Positions 44,797-53,076 of a stretch of 64,000 nt of DNA are shown piece after piece. Both the position numbers and the translations under genes were made by a program. The notes beneath the pieces were generated by a model. It was not told the origin of the DNA. It saw only the letters and a list, made by a program, of their open reading frames with translations, and made no database searches. Each line of letters begins with the position of its first letter. Positions within the stretch are counted from its first letter, which is position 1. This DNA is from Duganella sp. BJB480 (GTDB lineage: Bacteria > Pseudomonadota > Gammaproteobacteria > Burkholderiales > Burkholderiaceae_D): contig QVIN01000008.1 of assembly GCA_003416985.1 (NCBI GenBank), positions 124,001 through 188,000 on the forward strand, written 5' to 3'.

Positions 44797-45657
44797 ATGC
44801 GCATCGTACTCATTACCGGTATTTCCGGCTCCGGCAAATCCGTGGCCCTGAACGTCCTGGAAGACACGGGACACTATTGCGTCGACAACCTGCCGCCCAC
44901 CCTGCTTGCCAGCCTGGTGGACACCCTGGTCGAGGAAGGCCTGGAGGCGCTCGCCGTGGCGGTCGATGCGCGCAGCGCCGAATCGCTGGCCACGCTGCCG
45001 GCCGCCGTCGAGCGCCTGCGCGCGCAAGGTCACGACGTAAAGATCATATTCCTGACCGCGAACACCCATTCGCTGGTGGCGCGCTTTTCGGAGACGCGGC
45101 GCAGCCATCCGCTGTCGCACGAGCTGCGGCCGGGCCAGAACCCGGCGGCGCGGCGCACGCTGATCGAATGCATCTCGGAGGAACGCGAGCGGCTGTCGAC
45201 CATCGAACAGCTGGGCCATGTGATCGACACCTCGGAACTGAGCGCCAACAAATTGCGCGCCTGGGTCAAGGACCTGGTGGCGATCGAGCGCGCGCCGCTG
45301 ATCCTGTTCTTCGAATCGTTCGCCTTCAAGCTGGGCGTGCCGCTGGACGCGGACTTCGTGTTCGACGTGCGGGCGCTGCCGAATCCCTACTACGACCTGA
45401 CCTTGCGTCCGCTGACCGGGCGCGACGCGCCGGTGATCGACTTCCTCAACGCCCAGCCGAGCGCGCTGGACCTGATGAACGACATCCGCGTCTTCATCGA
45501 GAAATGGCTGCCGTCCTTCAAGACCGACAACCGCAGCTACCTGACGGTGGCGGTGGGCTGCACCGGCGGCCAGCACCGCTCGGTCTACATGGCCGAGCAG
45601 CTGGCGGCCTACTTCCAGCAATCCGAACGCGTCATCCTGCGCCACCGCGAGCAGTAG
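44797..45657 (+). CDS. rapZ: RNase adapter protein RapZ
   Basis: 286 residues from the ATG at 44797 (MRIVLITGISGSGKS), the family-typical start; the longer frame from 44734 is rejected. Walker A is GISGSGKS near the N-terminus, and VGCTGGQHRSVYMAEQL in the C-terminal domain is the conserved sensor-like motif. In E. coli, RapZ binds glucosamine-6-phosphate and directs RNase E to a small RNA that controls GlmS. About 100 bp separate it from hprK, with a weak hairpin and T run in between. Confidence 0.93.
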   Translation: MRIVLITGISGSGKSVALNVLEDTGHYCVDNLPPTLLASLVDTLVEEGLEALAVAVDARSAESLATLPAAVERLRAQGHDVKIIFLTANTHSLVARFSETRRSHPLSHELRPGQNPAARRTLIECISEERERLSTIEQLGHVIDTSELSANKLRAWVKDLVAIERAPLILFFESFAFKLGVPLDADFVFDVRALPNPYYDLTLRPLTGRDAPVIDFLNAQPSALDLMNDIRVFIEKWLPSFKTDNRSYLTVAVGCTGGQHRSVYMAEQLAAYFQQSERVILRHREQ

Positions 45658-45710
45658 GCGCCGGCGATTCCGGACCGCGAAACGCATTGCTCGTCAATGG
45701 AGGCTAGATC

Positions 45711-45959
45711 ATGGCTGAGAAATTTTCCCCTTACGATCCGGCGCAGGCCCTCAGCAGCCGCGAGGCCATCGAGATATTCATGACCGACGCTTTCGAAACC
45801 GGCGATGCCGTACACATCGCCGCAGCGCTGGATGTCGTCGCGAAGGCGCAGGGGCTCACGCAATTGGGCGGTGAGCCATCCCTGAAGACAACGCTGGCAT
45901 TGATGAAGGCGTTCGGGCTAAGGCTGACGATCGCCGCCAGTCCCGCCGGCACATCCTGA
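45711..45959 (+). CDS. HI1420-type addiction-module antidote protein, orphan
   Basis: 82 residues. The pattern SSREAIEIFMTDAFETGDAVHIAAALDVVAKAQGLTQLGGEPSLKTTLALMKAFGLRLTI matches HI1420/TIGR02684 antidotes, which carry a helix-turn-helix and pair with RelE/HigB-like toxins. No toxin gene lies upstream (rapZ ends 53 bp away) or downstream, so it is an orphan, perhaps co-opted as a regulator or a relic. AGGCTAGATC before the ATG gives a weak ribosome site. Confidence 0.8.
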   Translation: MAEKFSPYDPAQALSSREAIEIFMTDAFETGDAVHIAAALDVVAKAQGLTQLGGEPSLKTTLALMKAFGLRLTIAASPAGTS

Positions 45960-45976
45960 TCGGCGCAGCGCCAGCG

Positions 45977-46326
45977 TCAACGGCTCCAGTGCACCACTTC
46001 AATGGTGTGGCCGTCCGGGTCTTTGATCAAGGTGCCGAAATAGCGCTCGTTGATGTCCGGCCCAGGCCGGGCTCGCGCAGCGCGGTCGCGCCCGATCCCA
46101 TCGCCGCGTCGAAGAATGCCTGCGCCGCCTGCTGGCTGGGTGCGGCGACCGCCACGTGGCTGCGGTCGCCGGCCAGCGCGCCGTTGGCGCGCAACTGGGC
46201 GATGCGGCGCTGGCAGGTGGCGGCCGACGCGTGCACCAGCCCGGCGATGCGCCGCAGCGGCATCGCCGCGTCTTCCTGCAGCAGGTTCAATATCTGGATA
46301 TCGAGTCGGTCCAGTTCGACAGCCAT
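45977..46326 (-). pseudogene. Chimeric remnant: Lrp/AsnC DNA-binding N-terminus joined to a VOC-family C-terminus
   Basis: From the ATG at 46326 the first 48 or so residues are the Lrp helix-turn-helix domain (LDRLDIQILNLLQEDAAMPLRRIAGLVHASAATCQRRIAQL). After RANGALAGDR the sequence changes to a glyoxalase/VOC pattern (SHVAVAAPSQQAAQAFFDAAMGSGATALREPGL). A frame change then occurs near 46060, and the other frame continues as NERYFGTLIKDPDGHTIEVV to a stop at 45977. The simplest reading is a deletion that fused the 5' part of an lrp gene to the 3' part of a VOC gene, followed by a one-base frameshift. It should yield no working regulator. Confidence 0.75.
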
Positions 46327-46333
46327 CGGCAGC

Positions 46334-47419
46334 TCAGTCCAGGTGGCGCAGCGGGTGGGCGTAGTCGGGCCACACCGGCTGGAAGAAGCGCCGCACCATG
46401 GCGTCGTCCACCTCCTCCAGCACGGCCGGCTTCCATTGCGGCGCGTTGTCCTTGTCGATCACCAGCGCGCGCACGCCTTCGATCACTTCGCCATCCTCGA
46501 AGTTGTGGCGCACCAGCGTGCGCTCCATGCGCAGGCAGGCGGCCACGTCCAGCGCGGCGCCGCGCTCGACCAGCTCGTGCGCCACGCACATCATCAGCGG
46601 CGAGCGCGTGGCCATCACCTGCAGCGTCTTTTGCGCGAAGGCGCTGTCGTCCGTCTTCAGCGAGGCGACGATGGCCGGCACCGAGCCGGCGCCGAAGTGG
46701 CGGTCGATGGCGGCGCGTTCGGCGGCCAGCTTGCTGTCGCCCGCCGCGTCCTTGAACGGCGCCGCGAAGGCGGCGATGGCGGCCCGCAAGCCGGTGCCCG
46801 GCGTCGCGTCAAGCAGGGCCGACAGCGCCGCCATCTCACTGCCCGGCACGAAGTGGTCGGCCAGGCCGGCGTGCAGCGCGTCGGCCGCGCCGACGGTCAC
46901 GCCGGTCACGCCCAGGTAGCAGCCCAGCTTGCCCGGCGCGCGCGACAGGAAGTAGCTGCCGCCCACGTCCGGGAACAGGCCGATGTTCACCTCCGGCATG
47001 GCCATCTTGGTCCGCTCGGTGACGATGCGCACGCGGCAGCCGGGACCGCCCTGCGCCACGCCCATGCCGCCGCCCATGACCACGCCGTCCATCAGCGCGA
47101 TGTAGGGCTTGGAATAAAAATGGATCAGGTGGTTGAGCGCGTACTCCTCGGTGAAGAAGTCCTCCACCAGCGCGCTGCCGCCCTGCGGCGTGGCGCGGCC
47201 GGCGTCGTAGAAGAAGCGGATGTCGCCGCCGGCGCAGAAGGCCTTCTCGCTGCTGCTGCGGATGACCACCGCAGCCACGCCGCTGTCGTCGCGCCATGCC
47301 ATCAGCGCCTGCGTGATGTCACGCACCATCGCCAGCGATAAAGAGTTCAAGGCCTTGGGCCGGTCCAGCGTGATGAAGCCGGTTCCGTTGCTGACGCTGG
47401 TGTGGACGTATTCGCTCAT
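46334..47419 (-). CDS. 3-hydroxyisobutyryl-CoA hydrolase-like enoyl-CoA hydratase family protein
   Basis: 361 residues from the ATG at 47419 (MSEYVHTSVSNGTGFITLDRPKALN). The crotonase core (AFCAGGDIRFFYDAG, GVVMGGGMGVAQGG) and the MPEVNIGLFPDVGGSYFLSR segment, with the Glu and Asp pair, fit 3-hydroxyisobutyryl-CoA hydrolases of valine breakdown. The C-terminal helical extension (from ALDATPGTGLRAAI) is also typical, and the length of about 360 agrees. Other valine-pathway genes are absent nearby. The upstream region to 47563 is open but lacks domain sequence. Confidence 0.87.
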   Translation of the reverse strand: MSEYVHTSVSNGTGFITLDRPKALNSLSLAMVRDITQALMAWRDDSGVAAVVIRSSSEKAFCAGGDIRFFYDAGRATPQGGSALVEDFFTEEYALNHLIHFYSKPYIALMDGVVMGGGMGVAQGGPGCRVRIVTERTKMAMPEVNIGLFPDVGGSYFLSRAPGKLGCYLGVTGVTVGAADALHAGLADHFVPGSEMAALSALLDATPGTGLRAAIAAFAAPFKDAAGDSKLAAERAAIDRHFGAGSVPAIVASLKTDDSAFAQKTLQVMATRSPLMMCVAHELVERGAALDVAACLRMERTLVRHNFEDGEVIEGVRALVIDKDNAPQWKPAVLEEVDDAMVRRFFQPVWPDYAHPLRHLD

Positions 47420-47462
47420 GAGGTCGCAGGATAGTGGTGAAAACCCTATTCTATGCGGGCGC

Positions 47463-47486
47463 AAAAAAGGGCGCCAGTGCGCCCTT
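47463..47486 (-). terminator. Rho-independent terminator after hpf
   Basis: On the minus strand AAGGGCGC-ACTG-GCGCCCTT is followed by six T in all (47463-47468). It lies 25 bp after the hpf stop and ends the lptC-lptA-lptB-rpoN-hpf message. Confidence 0.85.
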
Positions 47487-47510
47487 AGTTTGATGGTGCC
47501 GAGGCCGTTG

Positions 47511-47870
47511 TTATAGGGCGGCGGCAGCGGGTTCGTAGCTATCCGGGAGATGCTTGATCGCATCGTGGCCGTGCTCTTGGACCTTGGCTTTGTACTTCAT
47601 GACCTGCCGATCCAGCTTGTCGACCAAGGTGTCGATGGCGGCGTACAGGTCCTGCGACAGGCTTTCCACGTAGACGGTCTTGCCCGACATGCGCAGGTTG
47701 ATTTCAGCCTTCTGGCGTTTCTCTTTCTCTTTAAGGTTATCTACGGTCAGGATGACAGCAATATCAATCACTTGATCAAAGTGGCGGGTGACGCGTTCCA
47801 GCTTGCTCTGCACGTATTCACGGATGGCAGAGGTCACTTCGAGATGATGTCCACTGATGGTGAGATTCAT
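47511..47870 (-). CDS. hpf: Ribosome hibernation-promoting factor, short form
   Basis: 119 residues from the ATG at 47870 with AGGAG 6 nt upstream; an ATG two codons earlier is less well placed. The HPF/RaiA fold is recognised by MNLTISGHHLEVTSAIREYVQSKLERVTRHF and VYVESLSQDLYAAIDTLVDKLDRQV. It binds the 30S decoding region and promotes inactive ribosome dimers or storage in stationary phase. It follows rpoN by 77 bp and is its usual neighbour. A strong terminator comes right after. Confidence 0.92.
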   Translation of the reverse strand: MNLTISGHHLEVTSAIREYVQSKLERVTRHFDQVIDIAVILTVDNLKEKEKRQKAEINLRMSGKTVYVESLSQDLYAAIDTLVDKLDRQVMKYKAKVQEHGHDAIKHLPDSYEPAAAAL

Positions 47871-47947
47871 ACACACTCCTAAAGATAATGTCGCTTCTTA
47901 CGGTTAGTGCGGGGCCCATTGCCACCGGGCGCGCAGGAACCAAGGAA

Positions 47948-49426
47948 CTACAAAGACTTGCGGAGACTGACTGGCGGGATCTTCAAAGCTTCGCGATATT
48001 TGGCAACAGTTCGTCGCGCAATCACCATGCCTTGTTCTCCCAGCATGTCCGCAATCTTACTGTCGGATAAAGGATTTTTCGGGTCTTCTGCTCCTGTCAA
48101 TTGCACGATGAGTGCGCGTATCGCCGTCGAACTTGCTTCCCCCCCCGCTTCGGTGGCGACATGGCTACCAAAGAAATATTTCAACTCAAACATGCCATGC
48201 GGGGTCAGCATATATTTTTGAGTTGTTACACGAGAAATAGTGCTCTCGTGTAGACCCAGTGTATCAGCAATTTCGCGAAGCACAAGGGGGCGCATGGCAA
48301 CCGCGCCATGGGAGAAAAAGTTCTTTTGTCGTTCTACTATCGCTTGTGCGACGCGCAAAATCGTGTCGAAACGCTGGCGCATATTCTTGATCAGCCACTT
48401 CGCTTCCTGCAGCTGCGCGCCCATCGCGCCCTCGCCTTTTCCCTGCTTGAGCAGGTTGGCGTACATGGCGTTCACGCGCAGGCGCGGCATGACGTCGTTG
48501 TTGAGGCTCACTTGCCAGCCGTTGCGCGCTTTTTTGACGATCACATCCGGCACCACGTAGTCCGACACGTCCGACGCGAACGCCGAGCCCGGATGCGGAT
48601 TGCACTGGCGGATGACGGTTTGTGCTTCGCGCAAATCCTCGTCGTCGCACACCAGCGCCTTCTTCAATTTGTTGAAGTCGCGCTGGGCGAACCAGGTCAA
48701 ATGATTTTCCACGATGGCCAGCGCCATGCGCCGCGTCACCATCGGTATGCCCGGCAGGCGCTTGATCTGCAGCGCCAAACATTCGGACGCGTTGCGCGCG
48801 CCCACGCCCATCGGGTCGAAGCTTTGCAGCAGCGACAAGGCGGTGCGCAGCTCGTCGATGTCCACCTCCAGCTCCTCCGGCAGGCGGGCGTGGATCTCGT
48901 CCAGCGATTCCTCGAGGTAGCCGTTCTCGTCCAGCGCGTCGATGATCAGCTCGACCAGCGCGCGGTCGCGCATCTCCAGCACCGTCACGCGCATCTGCTC
49001 CATCAGGTGCTCGCGCAGCGTGCAGTGGCTGGCCTCGAGCTGCGGGCGCGAATCCTCGTCGTCGGGCGCCTTGCTGCGGCCGGCGTCGCTCCAGTCGACG
49101 TCGGCGTCGCTGCTGGTGCTCTCGGTGTCGGCGGCCGGGCCGTCGTAGTTGTCGGCGTCGGCGGCAGGCGCTTCCTGGGCGTTGGGCGGGCCTTCGGGCG
49201 GCGCGTCGCCGACCGGGGCTTGTTGGCTGATGGCGCCGTCCGACAGCAGCCGCAGCGAGCGGTCCAGCGGGTCGTCGAGGCGCTCCAGCAGCGGATTATC
49301 GGTCAGCAGCTGTTCCAGTTCCTGATGCAGCTCCAGCGTCGACAGTTGCAGCAGCCGGATCGACTGCTGCAGCTGAGGCGTCAGCGCGAGGTGCTGCGAC
49401 GTGCGCAGTTGCAAAGACTGTTTCAT
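47948..49426 (-). CDS. rpoN: RNA polymerase sigma-54 factor
   Basis: 492 residues. Region I is Gln/Leu-rich (MKQSLQLRTSQHLALTPQLQQSIRLLQLS) and region II acidic (residues about 60-120). The core-binding and DNA-binding domains follow, and the RpoN box is ARRTVAKYREALKIP near the C-terminus. It directs transcription from -24/-12 promoters with activator ATPases, for nitrogen use and motility among others. The gene starts 5 bp after lptB. Next is hpf, but ptsN, the usual next gene, is on the other strand 4 kb away. Confidence 0.95.
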   Translation of the reverse strand: MKQSLQLRTSQHLALTPQLQQSIRLLQLSTLELHQELEQLLTDNPLLERLDDPLDRSLRLLSDGAISQQAPVGDAPPEGPPNAQEAPAADADNYDGPAADTESTSSDADVDWSDAGRSKAPDDEDSRPQLEASHCTLREHLMEQMRVTVLEMRDRALVELIIDALDENGYLEESLDEIHARLPEELEVDIDELRTALSLLQSFDPMGVGARNASECLALQIKRLPGIPMVTRRMALAIVENHLTWFAQRDFNKLKKALVCDDEDLREAQTVIRQCNPHPGSAFASDVSDYVVPDVIVKKARNGWQVSLNNDVMPRLRVNAMYANLLKQGKGEGAMGAQLQEAKWLIKNMRQRFDTILRVAQAIVERQKNFFSHGAVAMRPLVLREIADTLGLHESTISRVTTQKYMLTPHGMFELKYFFGSHVATEAGGEASSTAIRALIVQLTGAEDPKNPLSDSKIADMLGEQGMVIARRTVAKYREALKIPPVSLRKSL

Positions 49427-49431
49427 GGGTT

Positions 49432-50184
<753 letters not shown>

Positions 50185-50186
50185 GC

Positions 50187-50804
50187 TCACTTCTCCGTGG
50201 CCGGCGGCGTCGACGCGGCCGGCGTGGTTGCTGGAGCGGTGGCCGGCGCGGCCGGGCGGATGGTCGGCTGGATCACCATGGTGCCGCGGCCGGCGCCCGG
50301 CTTGCTCTCGCCGGTGACGGTGTTCTTCACGGCGAACTGTTCCTTGCGGCTGTCGTAGGAGATGAACTCGCCGTTGACCTCGTCGCTGAGGCGGCCCGCT
50401 TCGAGGCGGCGCACCTTGGCCTTGGAGAACAGCTTGACCAGGTCGGTCTTGTTGCTGTATTCGATGCGCTCGGCCTCGCCCTCGACCCACTGGTCGCCGG
50501 CGCCGTCGCGCTTCTGGCGGAAGGTGGCCGGCGTGCCGGGCGTGCTGGTGAGCACGACGAAGTCGTAGCCTTCGGGGTCGGTGGTCATCACCGCCTTGGG
50601 CGACTTCAGCAGCAAGGTGCCGCGCGTCAGGATCACGTTGCCGATCAGCGTCTTGACCTGCTTGACGTCGTCGATCTGCAGGTCGTCGTACTGGATCGTG
50701 GTCGGCTTGGTGGAGTCGGCCTTTTCCGCGTGGGCGGCACAGGCCGCCATCAGCAGCACGGCGGCCGAAAACATCAGTTTTTTCATCGTCATTCCATTCT
50801 TCAT
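50187..50804 (-). CDS. lptA: LPS transport periplasmic protein LptA
   Basis: 205 residues with a signal peptide (KKLMFSAAVLLMAACAAHA). The OstA/LptA beta-jellyroll pattern is visible: PTTIQYDDLQIDDVKQVKTLIGNVILTRGTLLLKSPKAVMT and AERIEYSNKTDLVKLFSKAKVRR. The C-terminal 30 residues are Ala/Pro/Thr-rich. LptA forms the bridge that carries LPS across the periplasm between LptC and LptD. Three start ATGs lie within seven codons; the exact one is not clear. It lies 10 bp after lptC. Confidence 0.92.
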   Translation of the reverse strand: MKNGMTMKKLMFSAAVLLMAACAAHAEKADSTKPTTIQYDDLQIDDVKQVKTLIGNVILTRGTLLLKSPKAVMTTDPEGYDFVVLTSTPGTPATFRQKRDGAGDQWVEGEAERIEYSNKTDLVKLFSKAKVRRLEAGRLSDEVNGEFISYDSRKEQFAVKNTVTGESKPGAGRGTMVIQPTIRPAAPATAPATTPAASTPPATEK

Positions 50805-50814
50805 CGTTGGTTCT

Positions 50815-51408
50815 TCAATGGCCGGGGCGCGGCGGCAGCACCAGCTGCCCGCGTCCGCCCAGCTGCACTTCGCGGGTGGCGTTGTTGGCCTTCATGCCGA
50901 CGCCGTTGGCGGTGGCGTTGCCGATCTCCAGCGCCACCGGCGCCGTGGTTTCCATCCGTTCCTCGTCCGGGTACACCGTCAGGGTCGAGGTCGTCATGCG
51001 CAGCGCCTGCGCCTTCGGCGTGGCAGGGCGCACCACGTCCACATTACCACTGAGCTTGACGCGCGTATTGCCCTGGTCGACATGGGCGGTGTCGGCATGC
51101 ATATTCATCGGCGGCTGGTCGCCCGACAGGCTGTGCACGTACGGCTTGTCGATGTCGGAGGCGTCGCCGACCGGCCGGTGGGTCAGCTTCTCGCCGGAGA
51201 TGATGTAGGCCGGCTGGCCGGTCTTGTTCATGCGGACCATGCTGAAGCGGTCGATGATGTAGTCCGGCTCGTCGCGGTGCTGGTCGGCCTGCGCCTGCTG
51301 GCCGGCCTGGTTGACCACCTGCACCAGCCAGAAGCTGCCGACGGCGACCAACACACCGACCACCATCACGATGGTCAGCTGCCAGCGGTGGGCTGTTCTC
51401 TTATGCAT
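50815..51408 (-). CDS. lptC: LPS export membrane-anchored protein LptC
   Basis: 197 residues. A single N-terminal membrane anchor (WQLTIVMVVGVLVAVGSFWLVQVV) is followed by a periplasmic LptC/OstA-like beta-jellyroll (PDYIIDRFSMVRMNKTGQPAYIISGEKLTHRP; ARVKLSGNVDVVRP-like segment). It takes LPS from LptB2FG and hands it to LptA. The gene follows kdsC by 12 bp and precedes lptA, the standard order. Confidence 0.92.
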   Translation of the reverse strand: MHKRTAHRWQLTIVMVVGVLVAVGSFWLVQVVNQAGQQAQADQHRDEPDYIIDRFSMVRMNKTGQPAYIISGEKLTHRPVGDASDIDKPYVHSLSGDQPPMNMHADTAHVDQGNTRVKLSGNVDVVRPATPKAQALRMTTSTLTVYPDEERMETTAPVALEIGNATANGVGMKANNATREVQLGGRGQLVLPPRPGH

Positions 51409-51420
51409 GCTCGGTCCTCG

Positions 51421-51951
51421 TCAAACCAGGAACTGCGCCATCACGCGCTCGTACGTGCCCTGCGCGTGCAGCAGCAGTTCGCACACTTCGCGCACGGCGC
51501 CGCGGCCGCCGGCGGCGACCGTGGTGTGGTGGGCGCGCTCCAGCACCTCGGCGCGGCCGTTCGGCACGGCCACCGCGAAGCCGACGCGCGTCAGGATAGG
51601 CAGGTCGACCACGTCGTCGCCGATGAAGCCGACCTGCTCGGCGGTGAGGCCGGTCTTTTCCAGCAACGCCTTGAACGGCGTGAGCTTGTCGTGGCCGCCC
51701 TGGTGCAGGAAGCCGATGCCGAGGTCGGCCGCGCGCTTGATCACCTGCGGCGAGGTGCGCGCGCTGATGATGGCGGTCTGCACGCCGGACTCCTGCAGCA
51801 GCTTGATGCCCAGGCCGTCGTGCACATTGAAGGTCTTCAGCGCCTCGCCCTCGGCGCCGTAGTGCAGGCTGCCGTCGGTCAGCACGCCGTCGACGTCGAA
51901 GATCATCAGCTTGACGCGCGCGGCGCGTTCCACATAGGTCGGTTCGGTCAT
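51421..51951 (-). CDS. kdsC: 3-deoxy-D-manno-octulosonate 8-phosphate phosphatase
   Basis: 176 residues, HAD superfamily. The nucleophile and acid aspartates are Asp19 and Asp21 in IFDVDGVLTDGSL; motif II contains SARTSP and motif IV VGFIGDDVVDLPIL. KdsC removes phosphate from KDO-8-phosphate to give KDO for LPS inner core. No cap domain is present, as expected for this tetrameric C0 class. Its start overlaps the kdsD stop by one base (TGATG). Confidence 0.93.
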   Translation of the reverse strand: MTEPTYVERAARVKLMIFDVDGVLTDGSLHYGAEGEALKTFNVHDGLGIKLLQESGVQTAIISARTSPQVIKRAADLGIGFLHQGGHDKLTPFKALLEKTGLTAEQVGFIGDDVVDLPILTRVGFAVAVPNGRAEVLERAHHTTVAAGGRGAVREVCELLLHAQGTYERVMAQFLV

Positions 51952-52973
51952 CAGATCACCTTGGCGCGGGTCAGGTCGTGGATGTGCAATGCGCCGACCA
52001 GCTTGCCGTCGGCGTCGGTCACCAGCATCTGGTTGATGCGGAACTGCTCCATCACGGCGACGGCGTCGACCGCCAGCTTTTCCGGCGAGATGCTGCGCGG
52101 GTTGGCGTGCATGACGTCGCGGATCACGACCTTGGTGAAGTCCTGGACCTTCTCGATCATGCGGCGCAGGTCGCCGTCGGTGAACACGCCGATCGGCTTG
52201 TCGTCGGCGTCGACCACGGCGGTCATGCCCATGCCCTTCTGCGTGATCTCCAGCAGCGCATCGGTCAGCTTGACGTCGGCGGTGACCTTCGGCACGGCGT
52301 CGCCGCTGCGCATGACGTCGCGCACGTGGGTCAGCAGGCGGCGGCCCAGCGCGCCGCCCGGATGGGAGCGCGCGAAGTCCTCCTCCTTGAAGCCGCGCAG
52401 GTCCAGCAGCGCGACGGCGATGGCGTCGCCCAGCGCCAGCGTGACGGTGGTCGAGGTGGTCGGCGCCAGGTTCATCGGGCAGGCTTCCTTGGCCACGGCC
52501 ACGTTCAGGTGGACGTCGGCGATGCCGGCCAGGCTGGAGCCGGGCTTGCCGGTCATGGCGATGACCTTGCTGCCCATGCGCTTGACCACCGGCAGGATGG
52601 TCATCAGCTCGGCGCTCTCGCCGGAATAGGAGATGGCGATGAAGGCGTCGTCGGCGGTGACCATGCCGAGGTCGCCGTGGGCGGCTTCGGCCGGATGCAC
52701 GAACAGCGCCGGCGTGCCGGTCGAGGCCAGCGTGGCGGCGATCTTGCGGCCGATGTGGCCGGACTTGCCGATGCCGGACACGACCACGCGGCCCTTGCAG
52801 TTCAGCAACAGTTCGATGGCCTGCACCACGCTGTCGTCGGCGTCCAGGCGAGCGTTGAGGGCGGCGATGGCCTCGGCCTCGTTCTGCAGGGTGTCGCGGG
52901 CAAGGCGCAACGCATGCGCGGCCATATTTGCGTCAAAAGCTTTCAGCATTGTTTTTTCATGGGTTACACTCAT
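51951..52973 (-). CDS. kdsD: D-arabinose-5-phosphate isomerase
   Basis: 340 residues from the ATG at 52973; an internal ATG at 52949 (MLKAFDANM) would give 332 and is equally plausible, since a TATACT just before 52973 could be a -10 box. The SIS domain (KGRVVVSGIGKSGHIGRKIAATLASTGTPALFVHPAEAAHGDLGM) is followed by two CBS domains (from VPKVTADVKLTDALLEI and HANPRSISPEKLAVDAVAVM). It interconverts ribulose-5-phosphate and arabinose-5-phosphate for KDO synthesis. Divergent from the antiporter. Confidence 0.93.
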   Translation of the reverse strand: MSVTHEKTMLKAFDANMAAHALRLARDTLQNEAEAIAALNARLDADDSVVQAIELLLNCKGRVVVSGIGKSGHIGRKIAATLASTGTPALFVHPAEAAHGDLGMVTADDAFIAISYSGESAELMTILPVVKRMGSKVIAMTGKPGSSLAGIADVHLNVAVAKEACPMNLAPTTSTTVTLALGDAIAVALLDLRGFKEEDFARSHPGGALGRRLLTHVRDVMRSGDAVPKVTADVKLTDALLEITQKGMGMTAVVDADDKPIGVFTDGDLRRMIEKVQDFTKVVIRDVMHANPRSISPEKLAVDAVAVMEQFRINQMLVTDADGKLVGALHIHDLTRAKVI

Positions 52974-53076
52974 GCCCAAGTATAGCCGAATTGAGAAAGC
53001 AAAAAACTTGCCAGTAACAACATAAGGGCCCCTACAGCCCACAAACAACGAAATAATATTTTCTGGCCAGGTCGAT

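Noticed and set aside
50185..50490. Upstream extension of lptB
   Set aside because: It overlaps lptA and encodes no LptB sequence; the ATG at 50184 lies 2 bp after lptA.
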